From Auriscalpium vulgare (lineage: Eukaryota > Basidiomycota > Agaricomycetes > Russulales > Auriscalpiaceae): DNA of 64,000 nt. Shown one piece after another: positions 12,134 through 24,649 of the stretch. A program made the position numbers and the translations under genes. Where the stretch lies: the NCBI GenBank assembly GCA_019915015.1, contig JAHBBC010000030.1:62001-126000 (forward strand). The letters run 5' to 3'. Each line of letters begins with the position of its first letter. Positions within the stretch are counted from its first letter, which is position 1. The notes below the pieces were generated by a model. That model was not told the DNA's origin, did no database searches, and saw only the letters and a list, made by a program, of their open reading frames with translations.

Positions 12134-13135
12134 ATGACAGCGAGCCAGCCCGTCCTTCTTCTGCGGGCGCCGTCCGATCCGTCCGATCCGTACGCCACGA
12201 CGCTGCGTGCGGCACAGTTCGAGCCCGTCTCGATGCCTGTCCTCGAAACCGTCCTTGTCTCTGGCGACACCCTTGCAAGGCGTATCGCAGAGGGGCCGAA
12301 GGGTATGAGAGGAGTGATCATCACCAGCGCGCGGGCCGCAGAGGCATGGGGCGAGGCTGTCGGACGGCTCTGCGAAGGTACAGCAGAACGCTAATTAAAA
12401 ACGAATGCCCCTGATTATCCTCAAACAGGCGACGTACAGGCGGTGGACTGGACGAAGATACCTTTCTACACAGTTGGACCTGCTACTGCGACCGTTCTGT
12501 CCGAATTGTCCTCGTCCCATTCGCCATCCCTCTTACACCTCTTCCCCATCGATATACGCGGTGCTCAGACGGGCAATGCGTCCGCCCTTGCGAAGTTCAT
12601 AGTCCAAGAGCAAGGCGACCCGTCCAACGATCCGCACACACATGTGTTCTACCTGATTGGAGACAAGAATCGTGACACCCTGCCGCGTATCCTGCACGAT
12701 GGAGGGTTACGCGTTGACGAACTGCAGGTATATGCCACTCGTGGGGCGAGGTCGTTTCCGGATGACCTCGAGAAGGCCCTGCAAAAGCACGCGGAGGTGA
12801 CACCAGGTGCGCTCGATCGACAGTCAGTCATCTGGCCAATATTTGATGGCCTCGTCCGAGTAGAAAGGCGCGCGCCGTGGTGGATTGTGTTCTTTGCACC
12901 TTCCGCTGCCGCGTATGTCTTACCGCATCTGCAGGCTCACTTCTGTCTCAGGCCGCCTCAGCTCATCGATGCGCAAGGAGACACGAGACGGAATGCGCGG
13001 GTTGCTGCTATCGGACCCACCACTGCAGACTTCATTCGGTCCGAAATGAATATCACCGTAGATGTGGTGGCAGAGACGCCGAATGCGGAGGGGCTTGTTC
13101 GAGCACTCGCCGGGTATACGTTGCCCGTTGTATGA
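12134..13135 (+). CDS. HEM4: Uroporphyrinogen-III synthase
   Basis: This 316-residue enzyme cyclises hydroxymethylbilane to uroporphyrinogen III in haem synthesis. Two exons, 12134-12377 and 12429-13135, with one 51-base intron. The family is poorly conserved, but the fold signals are there: LLLRAPSDPSDPY at the N-terminus, GVIITSARAAEAW in the first domain, VFYLIGDKNRDTLPRIL in the second, VVFFAPSAAAYVLP, and the C-terminal VAAIGPTTADFI followed by VVAETPNAEGLV. The start at 12134 (AAGATGACAG context) puts the RAP motif near the N-terminus as in other HEM4 proteins. It is divergent from CTP1. Confidence 0.93.
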
Positions 13136-13515
13136 GTATCCTATCCTAGTCCCGCTGCACAGTGACCCATTGTTGGCACGGCATTTGCTGACGTCATTCG
13201 CCCTGGCGTTGTCGTAGTCAGACAGCTGATCCTGAGCTCGCGAAGGTTGAAGCTGTCTACTCTGCCTCGGGGAGACTAAGCTTGACTGCTCCTCATCAGC
13301 TCTTCTTCATAATCTGCCCGGCTGCCTGTACCAACTGACCAGAGTTGTACGAGGAACTCAGCGCCAATTCTGCCTTGATGCGCCTCGCGCCTTTTCGGCG
13401 GCAATGTCGTCCTGTGCTAGTACAGCCTACAGCGCTGCACGTTCCTTGGCTGGGCTGCGTTTGATTCTATACACCGTCGCACCCCATCATCTGGGCCTCA
13501 CAACTGCCCGACTCA
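13136..13515. other. Intergenic
   Basis: This 380-base stretch lies between HEM4 and MLKL-like copy B. It should hold the HEM4 3' end and the promoter of copy B. I see no clear gene or RNA. Confidence 0.6.
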
Positions 13516-16332
13516 ATGCACCTCTCTCTCTTTGGGCGCCGCGCGGGCCAACCATCCTGCGCGACATCGCAATCGTCATCAACTTCCTCGAAATCGTCCA
13601 AGGTTTTGGCAGTCCGGGAGAAGCGTGCGCCTACCCTCACCCCAATCTCCAGTCGCAGTTCCGCCCTTGACTGGTCCATCACACTCGCCGAGCTTGCAGG
13701 CGATGTTTCAAACATGCTCCAGTCCACGCCGGCCGCCGCCGCCGCCGCACTACTTACGGCCGTGCTCAAGACGATCGCAGTGAGTTACGAGTAACGATTC
13801 GGCCATTGTATGCTGCGCCGTTTGGCCAGAATTTGACAGTGACGCGCTTGATCAGGCTGTGAAGGTCAATCAAGAGCAGTGTCTGCGCATTGGCGAGCGA
13901 GCGGCACGGGCGCTGGCCGCTCTCGGAGTGCAGATGGAGGGGAAGTGGGACACCGCACCGCAAAGTTTGCTTGACAATCTGTATGCATTGGAAAGGTGCA
14001 CCCCGTTTTCTAATTTCCCGGCGATTGTTCTTGACCTCGTTGCTCGCGCACATGACCAGCACCCTGAGCGGACTCCAGGACTCCATGCGCCGCCTCTCGC
14101 AGGCTAATTGGCGGAAGCGGCTGCTTTCAAAGTCACAAATCGAGGACACATTACAGCAGTGCGAATTGCGCCTGGACGAGGCACTGCAGTGTTTCCAGGT
14201 ATGTCGCCGCGTGCATGCGAGACGGCCACGCCCTCTGCGAGCTGACGCGGGGCCCTGAGAGCAGTTCACGTCGCTCATTCAGATACATTATGCTGTCGGG
14301 AGTCGGCAGGACCGACGTGTGTCCAATGGGGATCTCGCAGTCGCAATGTCGTCCGATGTCCCTGAACCAGCACCATCAACGACTACCGCTGGCGGGCTCG
14401 AGGAATTCCTCGCGACGCTTCGAGAACCAGAGGATGACTTCGGCGTGAGTTCTGGTCACTAGTCATTGCGGCCGGTAGGCAGCTGAGTATCAGTAGTTTC
14501 GCAGATACCATCCGTCGGAGGTTGTCTTATCCAAACCCAATCCTTGGCGAAGTGGGTGGTTCTCGGAGCTGTCGGAAGCGCAGGCCCTCGGGAGCAAGGC
14601 GGTTGTGAAGGGTTATACGGGCACTCGGGAAGAAGCGCTTAAGCAATGGTACCAGGATGTGAAGCGCCTCCGGAACATATAGTGCGTCATTCAAGCATGT
14701 TCTGATATCGGGCTGATTTCTGTTTGCATGGTAGTCACCCTCGTTTTCCTCAACTCCTGGGCTACTCGAACGGAAAGGCACCAACACCTTTCATCATTTT
14801 GTCCTCCGGTGTGTTTGACGCTTTAGTGACTTCTGAGAAAGACTGACGGCCCTCGCAGCACCGAAACAAGATGTTGTGTCGTATCTACAAGCCTGGTGGA
14901 CCCCGCAACTTTCTCTTGCCGACAGTACCCTTGCATTGCTAAGAGCAGTAAGTACGCATGCTAACGTTTGTACTGAAGGACACTGATGCGGTGGATATCA
15001 GTACCGAGATATCTCTGTGAGGCGTTCGCAGTATCCACCCACCTCTCACCTCTCACTCTGAGAGATCTTCAGGGGGCGGTACTGTACGCTCAGCAGCAAT
15101 TGTCTTTGGACAACCAAGGAATGAAAGAGTTTATCCGAGTATGTTTCCTTCCGGCATGTGGGGTCCCCGCTGATAACGCAACTCGTAGAACGCTACGTAT
15201 GCTGTCGACCATAACCAGAGTCTCATTCTCGGTCTCCCGGTACAAATAGACGATAACTTCGTCCAGCAACGCTGGACGAAGGTTGTCGGGGACGCGTATC
15301 TGCCCAGGACCATATTTTATCACTACCTGACGGTAAGCGAGCCACTCACTATCATAGTCACTCAGCTGAGAACAAACACGATCACAATCACCATTTTCAG
15401 TTCTTAGAGAGAGCGTCGGCCTCAGTGACCACCAAATTTATTATTCGTGAATCCGTGAGTCGACCGCTGGCGCCTTGTAACATCTGTCCGTTTATATACC
15501 CCTAGATCGTGGAGTGCATTGCCCTCATCGGCGAGATCATAGCCTTCAGCTCTCCAGACGTCCGGCTCCATGAGGAGCTCGAGCGCGCGCTTGACCATGG
15601 TGACATCTTGTCACTTCCACGTCTACGTACCATTGCATATGCGGAGGAAGGGCGCAGGGTCTATCAATCCTTCACCGACTTTGCTCCCCTCGCCTATAAC
15701 GACTTCGCTCTCGGGGACATCGGCACCGGGTCGTTTCGCAACGGAGTGTTCATCAAGGCGGGGAACATCTTTGAACTTGAGCCGGATGCACATTCGTCTC
15801 TAACAGTGGAGATCGATAACGACGTACTGCAGCGGTGGCCCGGCAGCGATAACCCTGCCTCTGACGCGTGGATAACCGTGTACGCTTGCTTGCTCAAACT
15901 TCGTTGACTCTGACCTGTATGGTTGACGCCAATTCTACAGCGGGGAGCTCCAGTTCATGCTGGATTCACTGGGAGACAACGAAAAGGCGCCGATACATAT
16001 CAATTACCTCTCTCCCGTCAATAACGCGTGGAAGTACTTCCTGAAGTGGGCCAAGCCGCTCGCGCAGTTGCTGGGTGTGCATTCATCAGAGTTGAAGATG
16101 GGTATGTGTCGATTTAGCGCGACGAACTGCACACACTGAGTCTCTGCAGTCATTAATTTGGGCGGCCCTCAGCCTACAATAGAACCCTCGACAGACGGCT
16201 CGGATACCCCGCCTCCTGTCGTCTTGATACCCCTCTTGCAAGTGTCTTTTCCCTCTATCGTGCTCCCTGCGGTATTAATTTCAACATCCGTCACCTCAGT
16301 CAAGCTGGATTTTTGCGACTGGAACGGGATGA
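13516..16332 (+). CDS. MLKL-like N-terminal bundle plus pseudokinase-like protein, copy B (intact)
   Basis: This is a 669-residue protein from 15 exons: 13516-13779, 13856-13995, 14060-14198,14265-14444, 14497-14681, 14735-14808, 14859-14947, 15002-15016, 15073-15138, 15189-15332, 15401-15454, 15506-15879, 15941-16101, 16150-16241, 16300-16332; 2010 nt, in frame. Residues about 50-185 form helices (LDWSITLAELAGDVSNML, VKVNQEQCLRIGERAAR, NWRKRLLSKSQIEDTL) like the MLKL_NTD bundle common in Agaricomycetes. Residues about 240-405 resemble a kinase: AVVKGYTG with Lys279 at the VAIK place, an alpha-C-like helix, HPRFPQLLGYS, the hinge-like PFIIL and YRDIS before an alpha-E-like helix. HRD is absent, and LILGLP sits where DFG would be. 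The C-terminal third (ASDAWIT, KWAKPLAQ, SSWIFAT) is unrecognised. No signal peptide or obvious TM. The kinase reading is inference. Confidence 0.8.
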
Positions 16333-17029
16333 TTTCGTTGAATAAGTAAATGAACTTTGTCTTTCATAACACCCACTATTCAGTAGTGCCTGGAATGAGG
16401 CCGCAAGCGTATGTATATACGTGCTTGTACATGTACATAGACTCATGCTTGCTGGGGTTGGCCTTCCTCATCATTTTTTGTTCCCTTCTCATTCTTGATC
16501 TGTCGGACAGCGTTTATACCTCATTGATACCTCGTTGGGTCAATGCACCGGGAGCGTTTTGCGTCGTGAGCGTGCAATATTGAGCTCGTCGGCGCCGGCT
16601 GAACAAAGTTCGGTGTTTGCATCTGCGCATATGCCGCTACGTGATCCGAGAACATGACATCAATCCATTCCAATGACGAAAGACTTCCGATCCTAGCATG
16701 CCAGTATCTAGAGAACACCACCAGCCCGACGCCGCTACAGATAGGTAAGGTAGGTATGGTAGGAACACGACACCGGACGCGTACGATGTCACTCGGCGAC
16801 GGCGGGCAGAAGAGTCAACACAAACGGGACGGACGGCAAGGCGTGGGTAGGTAGATGAAAAGACACATAGGAGAGGGCAGCTAAAGTGAAGATAGGGTAG
16901 AGAAGGCAGAATGGATGATTACGAAAGGTATATGCATACGTGCAGTTAAAAAAATGGAGAAAAACAACGCCGCAACTAAAAGAGGCTCAGATACAATACA
17001 GGCCTCCGCGAGACAACGCGCGAAGGCCA
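16333..17029. other. Intergenic, convergent tails
   Basis: These 697 bases separate copy B (plus) from the KIN4-like kinase (minus), so two 3' ends meet here. There are AT-rich alternating purine-pyrimidine runs near 16410-16440. I see no gene or RNA. Confidence 0.6.
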
Positions 17030-20000
17030 TCACCGCTGCAGGTTGACGCGTCTGCAAAGCCCACTGCATTAAGCATATGACCAGAGAAGGATTGGGACCA
17101 CGCACTCCCTCAGCGTATCATACAAAAACTTATAACTCCTCAAATTGCCTTTGAGCCGCCTGATATCCAAGCTGAACGTGTCGTTCAGCCTGTCCATGCG
17201 CGTCAGCTCGACATAAAAACGGACTTCGTCGCCCAAGTCCTGCACGGGGTCACCGTATACCGGCTCAATACCGCTGCCAGGACCCGAGCCGTTTGCGTCG
17301 AGTGACCCGTTCGATGTCGACGCGACGGGCTGCTCCGGCTCGTCGTAGAGCGTCGGGGGGCTGCCTGTGGACACCTGCGACGACTGGCGCCGCATGAGCA
17401 GGCCTTTCAGCATGCCGCCCGTCGCGCCGCCGAACGTCTGCGAGGGCACGGGCAGGCCGCGCTTGTCAACCTGCAGAACAGAAACACACGATCCGTTAGC
17501 ACAGCACCACATCCGGAAGGGAGCGTCAACGCCTACCCCGTTGGACGCCGCAGAACCGACCATCATGAACGCCGCGAGCCCATTGCCCGTCGACGCGCTC
17601 GCATCCCGCAGCCCCAGGCCGATGCCCGGCGCGCGCCGCTTCTTCCCGCGCACGCAGCGGAACTTGTACTCGCTCTCGATCTGGATTTCTATGCCCATTC
17701 GTTCAAGTGTCTCGCGCACGTTGCGCATGACTTCCGGCGGCGGGCTTGTCGTGATCATCGTCTGGTCGACAGCGCCGTGATGGACGCGCATCACGCCCTT
17801 CGGCGGCGCGACGTGACGCTTCATGCGCTCCGCAAAGCTTGGCTGGAACGCTGCGCTCGACTCCGTGACCTGCGACGCGCTGCGCTGAGGATGGGCGCGC
17901 ACGGGCGTCTCCGTGACCGGGGTCGGCGTCTGGACGGACGCGGACGAGCCGTTGCGCTGGAACGCTTCCATCGCCGTGGGTTTTCGCCGCGGGTCTGGCG
18001 GTGGCGGGAGCAGTGCGGAATCCTCGTCGTCAATGGCGGGGCCCTTGCTGCGCGAGCGGAACCACTGCATCACCTTGCGCGCCTTGTTCGACGAGGCGGC
18101 AAGACCGTTGCCAGACGGCTCGTCGCGCACCTTCGCGAACTGTGACGTGTCAACTTCTTTGGTTGGTGCGATGGTCGGCGTGGTGGCAGACCGTGGTGGC
18201 TTCTCGCTGAAGTCTCGCGCTTTCTCTCCCCGGAAGGGCGTTTCGGGATCGCGGCCGCGTGGGCGCGACTTGATCGTGCGGGTGAGCGGCTCGACCATCA
18301 CCGAGAGCGTGCTACGCCTGCTCTTCGAAGCGCCATTTGTCGTCGGCTCCGGACTTGTTGGGCTGAGCAGCGGCGCCTGGGGAGTAAACTCAGCACCATG
18401 TGTCGAAGCGGACGGCGTGACCTGCACGGTGGACGGTCGACGATTCGACGACATCCTTGAAATCGTCGTGTACAAGGAGCCGGTGGCATTGGTCGCCGAA
18501 CTCTCCGAAGGAACGCGAGACCCCATCCCGCTGGTAGCAGACGGCGGCTCCGGGGACACCGTGCCAAAGAGTTTGCCAAGCCCAATCTTGTCGAGTGATA
18601 GGCCCTTCCGGTGTCTGCTCTGCTTGGAAGATGTAGAGTCGTTGGATGTCGACCCAGGCTGCATATATGACGTCTTCTCGTCCACAGCGCGAGGTGTATC
18701 TGGCGGGCTCGCCGCATTGATGGTGACCACAGGCGGCAGCGTCTCAATCTTCGGAGGCTGAGGCTGGCGGATGGGAATGACAGGGGACGGAGGAATCCGC
18801 TGGGAGCCCGTGGATGGCCGCCTCGTTTGTTCGGGGGCGGCCCTCCGCGACGACGGGGAAGAGCCGATGAGATCGTCCTTCTTCGGCGGGCGTGGCGGTG
18901 GCGAAAGAGCGGTGAGTGCGTTCTCGTCCGCATCGGGCTGACCATACTCAACCTGGATGGTGTGCCGCATGCCGCCCTTGCTACGCACGCTGCCAGTTTG
19001 CGAGGCTCCGTTCATTGAGGGTATGACGGGCGGCGGGATAGAATCTTTCTTGGTTGAGTTCGACCGTGCGACCTTTGGTGACTCAATCATCAGCTTCAGC
19101 GGCGCATCGCGAGGGGCCTCGCTGACGATCCTGTCGGCAGCTGGTGGGGGTACCGGGAGAATCGGCGGGACTTCCTTGGAAGTGGGCGACGGGGCAAACG
19201 GATCATCGTCCAGAGCATGAGCAGACGTTGGCACAACGATCGCAGAGTTGACAACACCGCGCCGGGATGGCTGTACTGTGGTAGGGGACGCGACATACGA
19301 GGACTGATCCGCAGACGTCTCGTATAAGTACTCGGGCTGGTCGGTTGGGGACTGGTATTGCTGGTCTCGGTGGGATCGACTGCGCGTCGACGACGGTGGC
19401 ACGCCGACAGATGCATGGGGAAATACGTCTGTCCGCGCGCTTTGACTGCGTGAGACTTTCGTGGACACGTCCGCAGTCTGTGCGCTGCGCATCTGACGCT
19501 GATACGCAAGGCGTTTCTGCCGGTGCAGTTCGACGGCGGTAGTCTCAAGTTCGTCGACCGTCTTGTCGAAGAGGTATGCATACGGCGCGAGCCAGGGGTG
19601 CTGCATGATCTCTGCAAGCCCGGCACGACGTTTGGGATCGGGCTGCAGCATGATGCTGAGGAGGTCGCGCCCTTCAGGCGAGATGTAGTCGGGGAAGGAA
19701 AGAGGAGTATTGACGATGTATTTGTACAGAAGGTTGATGTTGTCGCCATCTGGATTCGCCGGGTCGTCGTCGAAAGGAAGGTATCCAGCAAGCATGGCAT
19801 ACAGGATAACTCCGCAGGACCATATGTCGACCGCGGAGCCAACATAGGAGCCCTCGGAGATGACGAGCTCGGGGGCGGCGTAACATGGGGAACCGCAGCT
19901 TGTCTGCATAAGGTCGTCCGTGCGGTGCTCGAAGCGATTTGCGAAACCAAAGTCTGTGATGATGACGTTGCGATTACGGTCGAGCAGGAGGTTTTCTAGC

Positions 20001-20688
20001 TTGAGATCGCGGTGGACGATCTTGCGTTGGTGGATGTACCACACGCCAGAGACGAGTTGCGAGAAGAGTTTGCAAGCGTCCTTTTCTTTGAGGTACCGAT
20101 GGGCCAATATGTGGTCGAAGAGTTCGCCGCCGGAAGCGTAGTCGAGGATGATGCCAATGTACTTGTCCGTCTCAATAACATCGTAGAGGCGGACAATGTT
20201 TGGGTGTTTCAGCATCTGGGTGATCGGTGTCAAGGTGGCATATATGAGAAATCGGGAGGGCGTACGCGTAGGACCTCAATCTCGCGCTCTACTTTCGACA
20301 TCCGAACGGCTGAGTCGATATTGTGCCTTTTGATCAGCTTGACAGCCACCTCTTCGCCATAGGCAGTGTGGAGTCCCAGTTTTACTTTCCCGAACTCGCC
20401 CTCGCCGAGTGTCTGCAGAAGCAGATACGGGCCGAATCGAGGAATTGTGCGGCGTGGATGACTGGCGGCGTATTGCTGGGCAGCAGGATGGGAGTAGATG
20501 TCTGTATATGCTGGTCGCTCTTCTGCCTGGGAGGAGGTGGTGACATTGTGCGACGCGCGCTTTCGCGAGGCAGGTTGAGATGGGGGCGCGGTGGGTGTGG
20601 GGTGGACAGACACCGACGCAGGGCGCGATACGCCGTTCTGCCGCGATGGCCCGGGGAGGGACGTGTCGGGGATCTGGAGACTGTCCAT
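17030..20688 (-). CDS. KIN4: KIN4-like CAMK-family serine/threonine kinase
   Basis: This is a 1162-residue kinase from four exons (20688-20266, 20215-17537, 17470-17106, 17051-17030). The domain spans about residues 85-370 and is complete: GEGEFGKVKLG loop, VAVKLIKR, HRDLKLENLLLD, DFGFANRF, and CGSPCYAAPEL in the T-loop. The stretch LPFDDDPANPDGDNINLLYKY is typical of fungal KIN4/FRK1 (spindle-position checkpoint in yeast) rather than SNF1 or KIN1. A long Ser/Pro-rich low-complexity linker follows (about 375-930). The C-terminus has two conserved blocks, ERMGIEIQIESEYKFRC and EVRFYVELTRMDRL ending in RSYKFLYDTLRERVNLQR, like a KA1-type tail split by a variable loop. The 66-base intron 17536-17471 is a multiple of three and could be missed by ORF calling. 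The start at 20688 has an AAACATGG context; an in-frame ATG at 20748 is possible. Confidence 0.88.
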
Positions 20689-22393
20689 GTTTGTGATGGG
20701 TGGCAGCAACCAGATGTGTTCGTTGCTCGTCAACGACCAAGATGGCAAATGGAGGGTTTGAACAACACGCGGTTGGCTGCGTTAGACCATATAAGGGGCG
20801 CGAGCCTTGTGAACCAAAAGTCGGCGTCAAAGGTGAAAGGCGTGACTCGAAAGAAGACGCGACGACTTACAGGGACGATGAGAACGAGGGAGTGTGGAGG
20901 ACGAGGATGAGAACAAGCTGTGCGAGGATGAGGACGACGAGCTCAACCAAGGCCATTGACAACGTTGCCGGAGCGGCCGATCGCCGGCCGGTGCTAAGCG
21001 CCTGTGCCGGCCGCCTCTTAGTAAGTTCCCTGCCACTCCTTCTCTTGCCAGGCCTGCAACCCCCTCGATTGCTTGTGCTTATCGTTGCCCTGTTGTATTC
21101 AGCACACTGCTAGTGTTGCCGCAGATGCTAGTGTAGCTCGACGCGATGATCTTTCTCTGGTCTTATTGAAACCTGATCCATCGAAACGGTCATATTGACC
21201 TGCTCAATATGCCTGTGCAACATACGCAGTATCCCCCAGTGACCGACAGCTGTCATTTCCCTGCCTCTCCAGCGTCTTAGCCGGCATCTATGCAGCGACG
21301 TAAGTGCGCAGTTTGGACACCGACTTGCCATACACTCACGCCGCATATCTACGCTGTTATTGCGACTGGCGATCAGCGTCCTCTTCAAAACTCATGGAAC
21401 GGGCCACCCACGCAATCTACAGAAAAGGATGCTTAGAGCTCGCTGCGGAACGATATCGATCGTTTATAGGCCCCTCATTTGCCTAGTGTTGAACTTTGAC
21501 GGATGGACGCGGCCTGGCGCTCACGGAATGCGACCGCATGCGCGGGCAGTCTGGCAAGGCTGTGTGTACATACGGGACCTCTGAAGCCCTTGACAGTTCA
21601 CCTCTGTTACCTCCAGTGTTGCATTCTCACACGGCTCTGGACGCCTCGCTCGCAGCCCACATCCTGTCTCGATAGGCTACAGCGTACGCACCGCATGGCG
21701 CACAGCCACAAGATCTCTTCGCATCGCAGCGTCTTCTCGACATATCCTCATCAAGAGTTTCTCTGATTCCGTCCGTCGGTCTCAGCCCGCAAAACAGTCA
21801 AGACTCAAGGCTCAAGCTCTCAAGTAAAGACTCTAGCCTGGACTTGAGGCACGTGACATGAATGAGTCGAGACCTTTCCTCTCTTTACTTAAAGGACAGC
21901 GGCCATCATAGCCGTCGTCCAGGCTGTTCTAGCCTCCGAGATGTTTCGCTTGCGTTGACAGTGAGTACTTCTACCACAATGTGGATTTACTGTGCTACAC
22001 TAGTGTCAGGACCTCCGTAGCCTCCTGAACGCTCTTGTCTACTACAGGCCAGAGCCGATGGGGAAACTCATGTACGGAGGGCCTGAGGTTCTGCGACTCT
22101 CAGCCGCCGGCGTGCCATAAAACCTGATCCTACACCGCGGTCCAGAAAGCACTGGCCGTCCGACCGCCCTCTAGGCCTCGTTCCCACCTAGTCTCCTCCC
22201 GGCTGTCGCCTAGCTCCCCCGCGGCTGCTGTGTAGCTCTCCCTAGCATTGACGCTATAAATGCACTGTAGACCACTGGGCGTGCCCACAATTGCAATTCG
22301 CCACCTGCTGTTGGAAGCCTGCACAACTACGCCTGTCTCCGCCGAGCAAACGCCCCGGACCCTCTCCCAGCACTCAATAACTCCTCATACGCG
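20689..22393. other. Intergenic 1.7 kb, with COX8 promoter
   Basis: This is the divergent gap between the KIN4-like kinase and COX8. A TATAAA at 22255-22260 lies 134 bases before the COX8 start and is a plausible TATA box. The rest holds scattered short frames with no family signal, no convincing RNA gene and no repeat I could recognise. Confidence 0.5.
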
Positions 22394-22710
22394 ATGCTCG
22401 CCGCCCGCACGCTCCGCCTCGCCCCACGCACCGCGCTTCTCGCGACGCGCTCCATACAAACAAAGCCCTACACTGTGCGTCCCAGCCTGCCTGCGCTATC
22501 GTTCGCATGCTGAAAATTAGACAGGGGATGCCGTTTGACTACTCGAACAAGCGCTCATTCGGGATCAAGTTCGTCGGCATCTTGACGACGGGCTTCGCGG
22601 TGCCGTTCATTGCGAGCTATTATCAGCTGTGCGTGCTCTGTCTGCGGAGTAGTCTGCGTACGATGCTAACTTGCCGGTGGTTGCGCAGGTGGAAGGCTGG
22701 AAGCACATAA
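22394..22710 (+). CDS. COX8: Cytochrome c oxidase subunit VIII (mammalian VIIc type)
   Basis: This small 68-residue inner-membrane subunit of complex IV comes from three exons, 22394-22474, 22525-22628 and 22689-22710 (207 nt, in frame). The first exon encodes an Arg/Ala-rich presequence, MLAARTLRLAPRTALLATRS, typical of mitochondrial import. The mature part has the family motif MPFDYSNKRSFGIKFVG followed by a single hydrophobic helix (GFAVPFIASYYQL) and a short tail. The exons are too short to be obvious as open frames; the splice sites (GTGCGT donors, CAG acceptors) join them uniquely. Confidence 0.92.
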
Positions 22711-23034
22711 AGCTGTTGTTGCCTGGACCCAGCATCGTGCTGGCAGGGGCTTCAGGTCATGATCGCCGGAGACATCTAGCTATAAGTGTATTATATATTA
22801 TCACTGTACGTTCGTCAACGCATTTTCTACTGCACTTCGGGGCCCGCTAAAAGGTCGCCTCTGCGTACACGGCCAAAGAGTGATTATATAATAAGCCACA
22901 AGGAGTCTGGCCTGCCCTGTCCTTCTGACTGACGAACGATCGACACTTTATGCCAAGATTTATAAGTTCATACACTATAATACAGTTGTGCCTGAGGCAG
23001 CTCGTAATGACTATTGCTTTTGGCCCTCAACCAC
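22711..23034. other. Intergenic, convergent tails
   Basis: These 324 bases lie between the COX8 stop and the ISH1-like stop. They are AT-richer than the flanks and should hold both 3' untranslated regions. No gene seen. Confidence 0.6.
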
Positions 23035-24649
23035 TCACAACTCGGCGGTATACTTCGCCGCCGACTCTTTCGCCTCCCGACCCTTCTCCTCGCCCCACGC
23101 TTTGCCCTCGCCTGCCTTCTCGCCCGCGCGATCCTTGGCACCGGTGAGAATTTCGAGAACCGCCCAAAGTTTGTCCTCCGCAATGTGCACACCCGAGCTA
23201 AGCAGATCCAGCACGCGCTGGTAAAGCGCCTCTGAACGCGTCGACGCCTGCGTATAGCGGATACGCGCCTCCTGCAGGAGCCCAGGACGCGACGTCGGCA
23301 GCGCGTCCTCAGACAGCCCGTGTTCGCGGAGGTACGCACGCAGGCGAGCGTCGGGCCACACGAGGTATGGCGCGGTGCGCGACGAAACGTCAGTGTATCT
23401 TCGAAAGGCAATGGCCGGTACCATTAGCATGGGGCTCTAACAAGTACAAAAAGCACACGCACTTGCTGTTGATGATGCGCACGAGCTCCGGGCGTGTTAG
23501 CTTCTCGGCCTTTGGCGCCGTGATGTAGTTGTGCTCGATGAGCCACGCGCGGATGTCCGAGTCGCCCCACGCCGCCCACACGGTGTCCTCAACCGACAAG
23601 TAGTTGTCCGCTACGAGGCGTTCGAGCTTCTCGCGGCTGACCTGCGCGTCGCTCTTGACAATATTGTGCTCGACAAGCCAAGACTTCATGTCCGACTCGG
23701 TCCATGTGTTCCAGACGCGCTGTGTGACGTCGTAGTAGTACCACTTCAGACGCTCAAGGATCGAAGCGCGCGGTGGCGGCGCGGTCGAGGTTGCGAGGCC
23801 ATGCGCTACAAGCCATTCATGCTACCAGGACAAGATGAGCATGAAGGGCGATGGTAGCTGAACATATGTACGCACCGCGTAAGAGTCAGACCAGGTCTCG
23901 TACACCGGGGTCGTGGCCTTCGCGTAATATTCGCGCATCATACGCAACATGTCATCGCGCGTCGCCTGTTGCTTGGTTTTGACGATACCCTTCTCCTCCA
24001 GGAACGCCCTGAGCCGGTTGTCGTCCCACGTTGAGTAAACGTAGTCCTTCGAATCGTCAAGCTTGCGCGTGGCTTCCGCGGTCGCCTGCGCGACGGCCGA
24101 ACGAACGGACTGGGTCGCCTGGTGCGCAGGCGAGCCGTACGCGGCCGTTGAGGCGCGGTACGACAGTGAGGAGGCGGCGCCCTGCCACCCGCGATACTTC
24201 TCCTTGGCGAGCTGCACGAGCTGCTCGCGCGGACCCTTTGGGGCGACGACGCCCTGATCGAGGAGGAATTGGCGGAGCGTGCTCTCGTCCCAAGTGTCAA
24301 TGGCGGACTCCTTTACGTTCTGGAAGGTCTGCTGCGCGGCGTTATATTGGTCGGAGCCATACTGTGCGGCCGAGTCGTATGAATCTGCGCCGTACTGCTG
24401 TGCGGCGGTCCAGTGGAACTTGACAAGGTCTTGGAGCTCCTGTTGGGAGGGGGCGGAGGGGGTTTGAACGTTGTGCTCCTTGAGCCATGAGGATAGTTGG
24501 TCGGTGTTCCAACTTTGGTAGGCTGTGGCCGAACGGGCGTGTGAGCGCGCTGTGTGCGACGCGAGGGCAGAGAACGAACCTGGAGTGTCTGCGCCGAACC
24601 AAGAGGCCTGCGCGCCGATGGCGAAGAGGAGGAGGATGGAGTATTTCAT
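23035..24649 (-). CDS. ISH1: ISH1/MSC1-like stress-responsive protein with Ish1 repeats
   Basis: This 498-residue protein comes from exons 24649-23876, 23821-23463 and 23398-23035 (1497 nt, in frame). It opens with a signal peptide, MKYSILLLFAIGAQASWFGA. It then carries at least six copies of a short helical repeat of the pattern W..s.LR.WL.e.gv (for example YQSWNTDQLSSWLKEHNV, WDESTLRQFLLDQGV, WDDNRLRAFLEEKGI, WTESDMKSWLVEHNI, WGDSDIRAWLIEHNYI). This is the Ish1 domain of S. pombe Ish1, a nuclear-envelope stress protein, and of yeast Msc1; the repeat is related in shape to SAP/LEM folds. The C-terminus is charged and ends in KYTAEL. Role inferred from family only. Confidence 0.9.

Noticed and set aside
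20323..20910. Plus-strand frame opposite the kinase N-terminus
   Set aside because: It is an antisense shadow of a GC-rich coding exon and its promoter.
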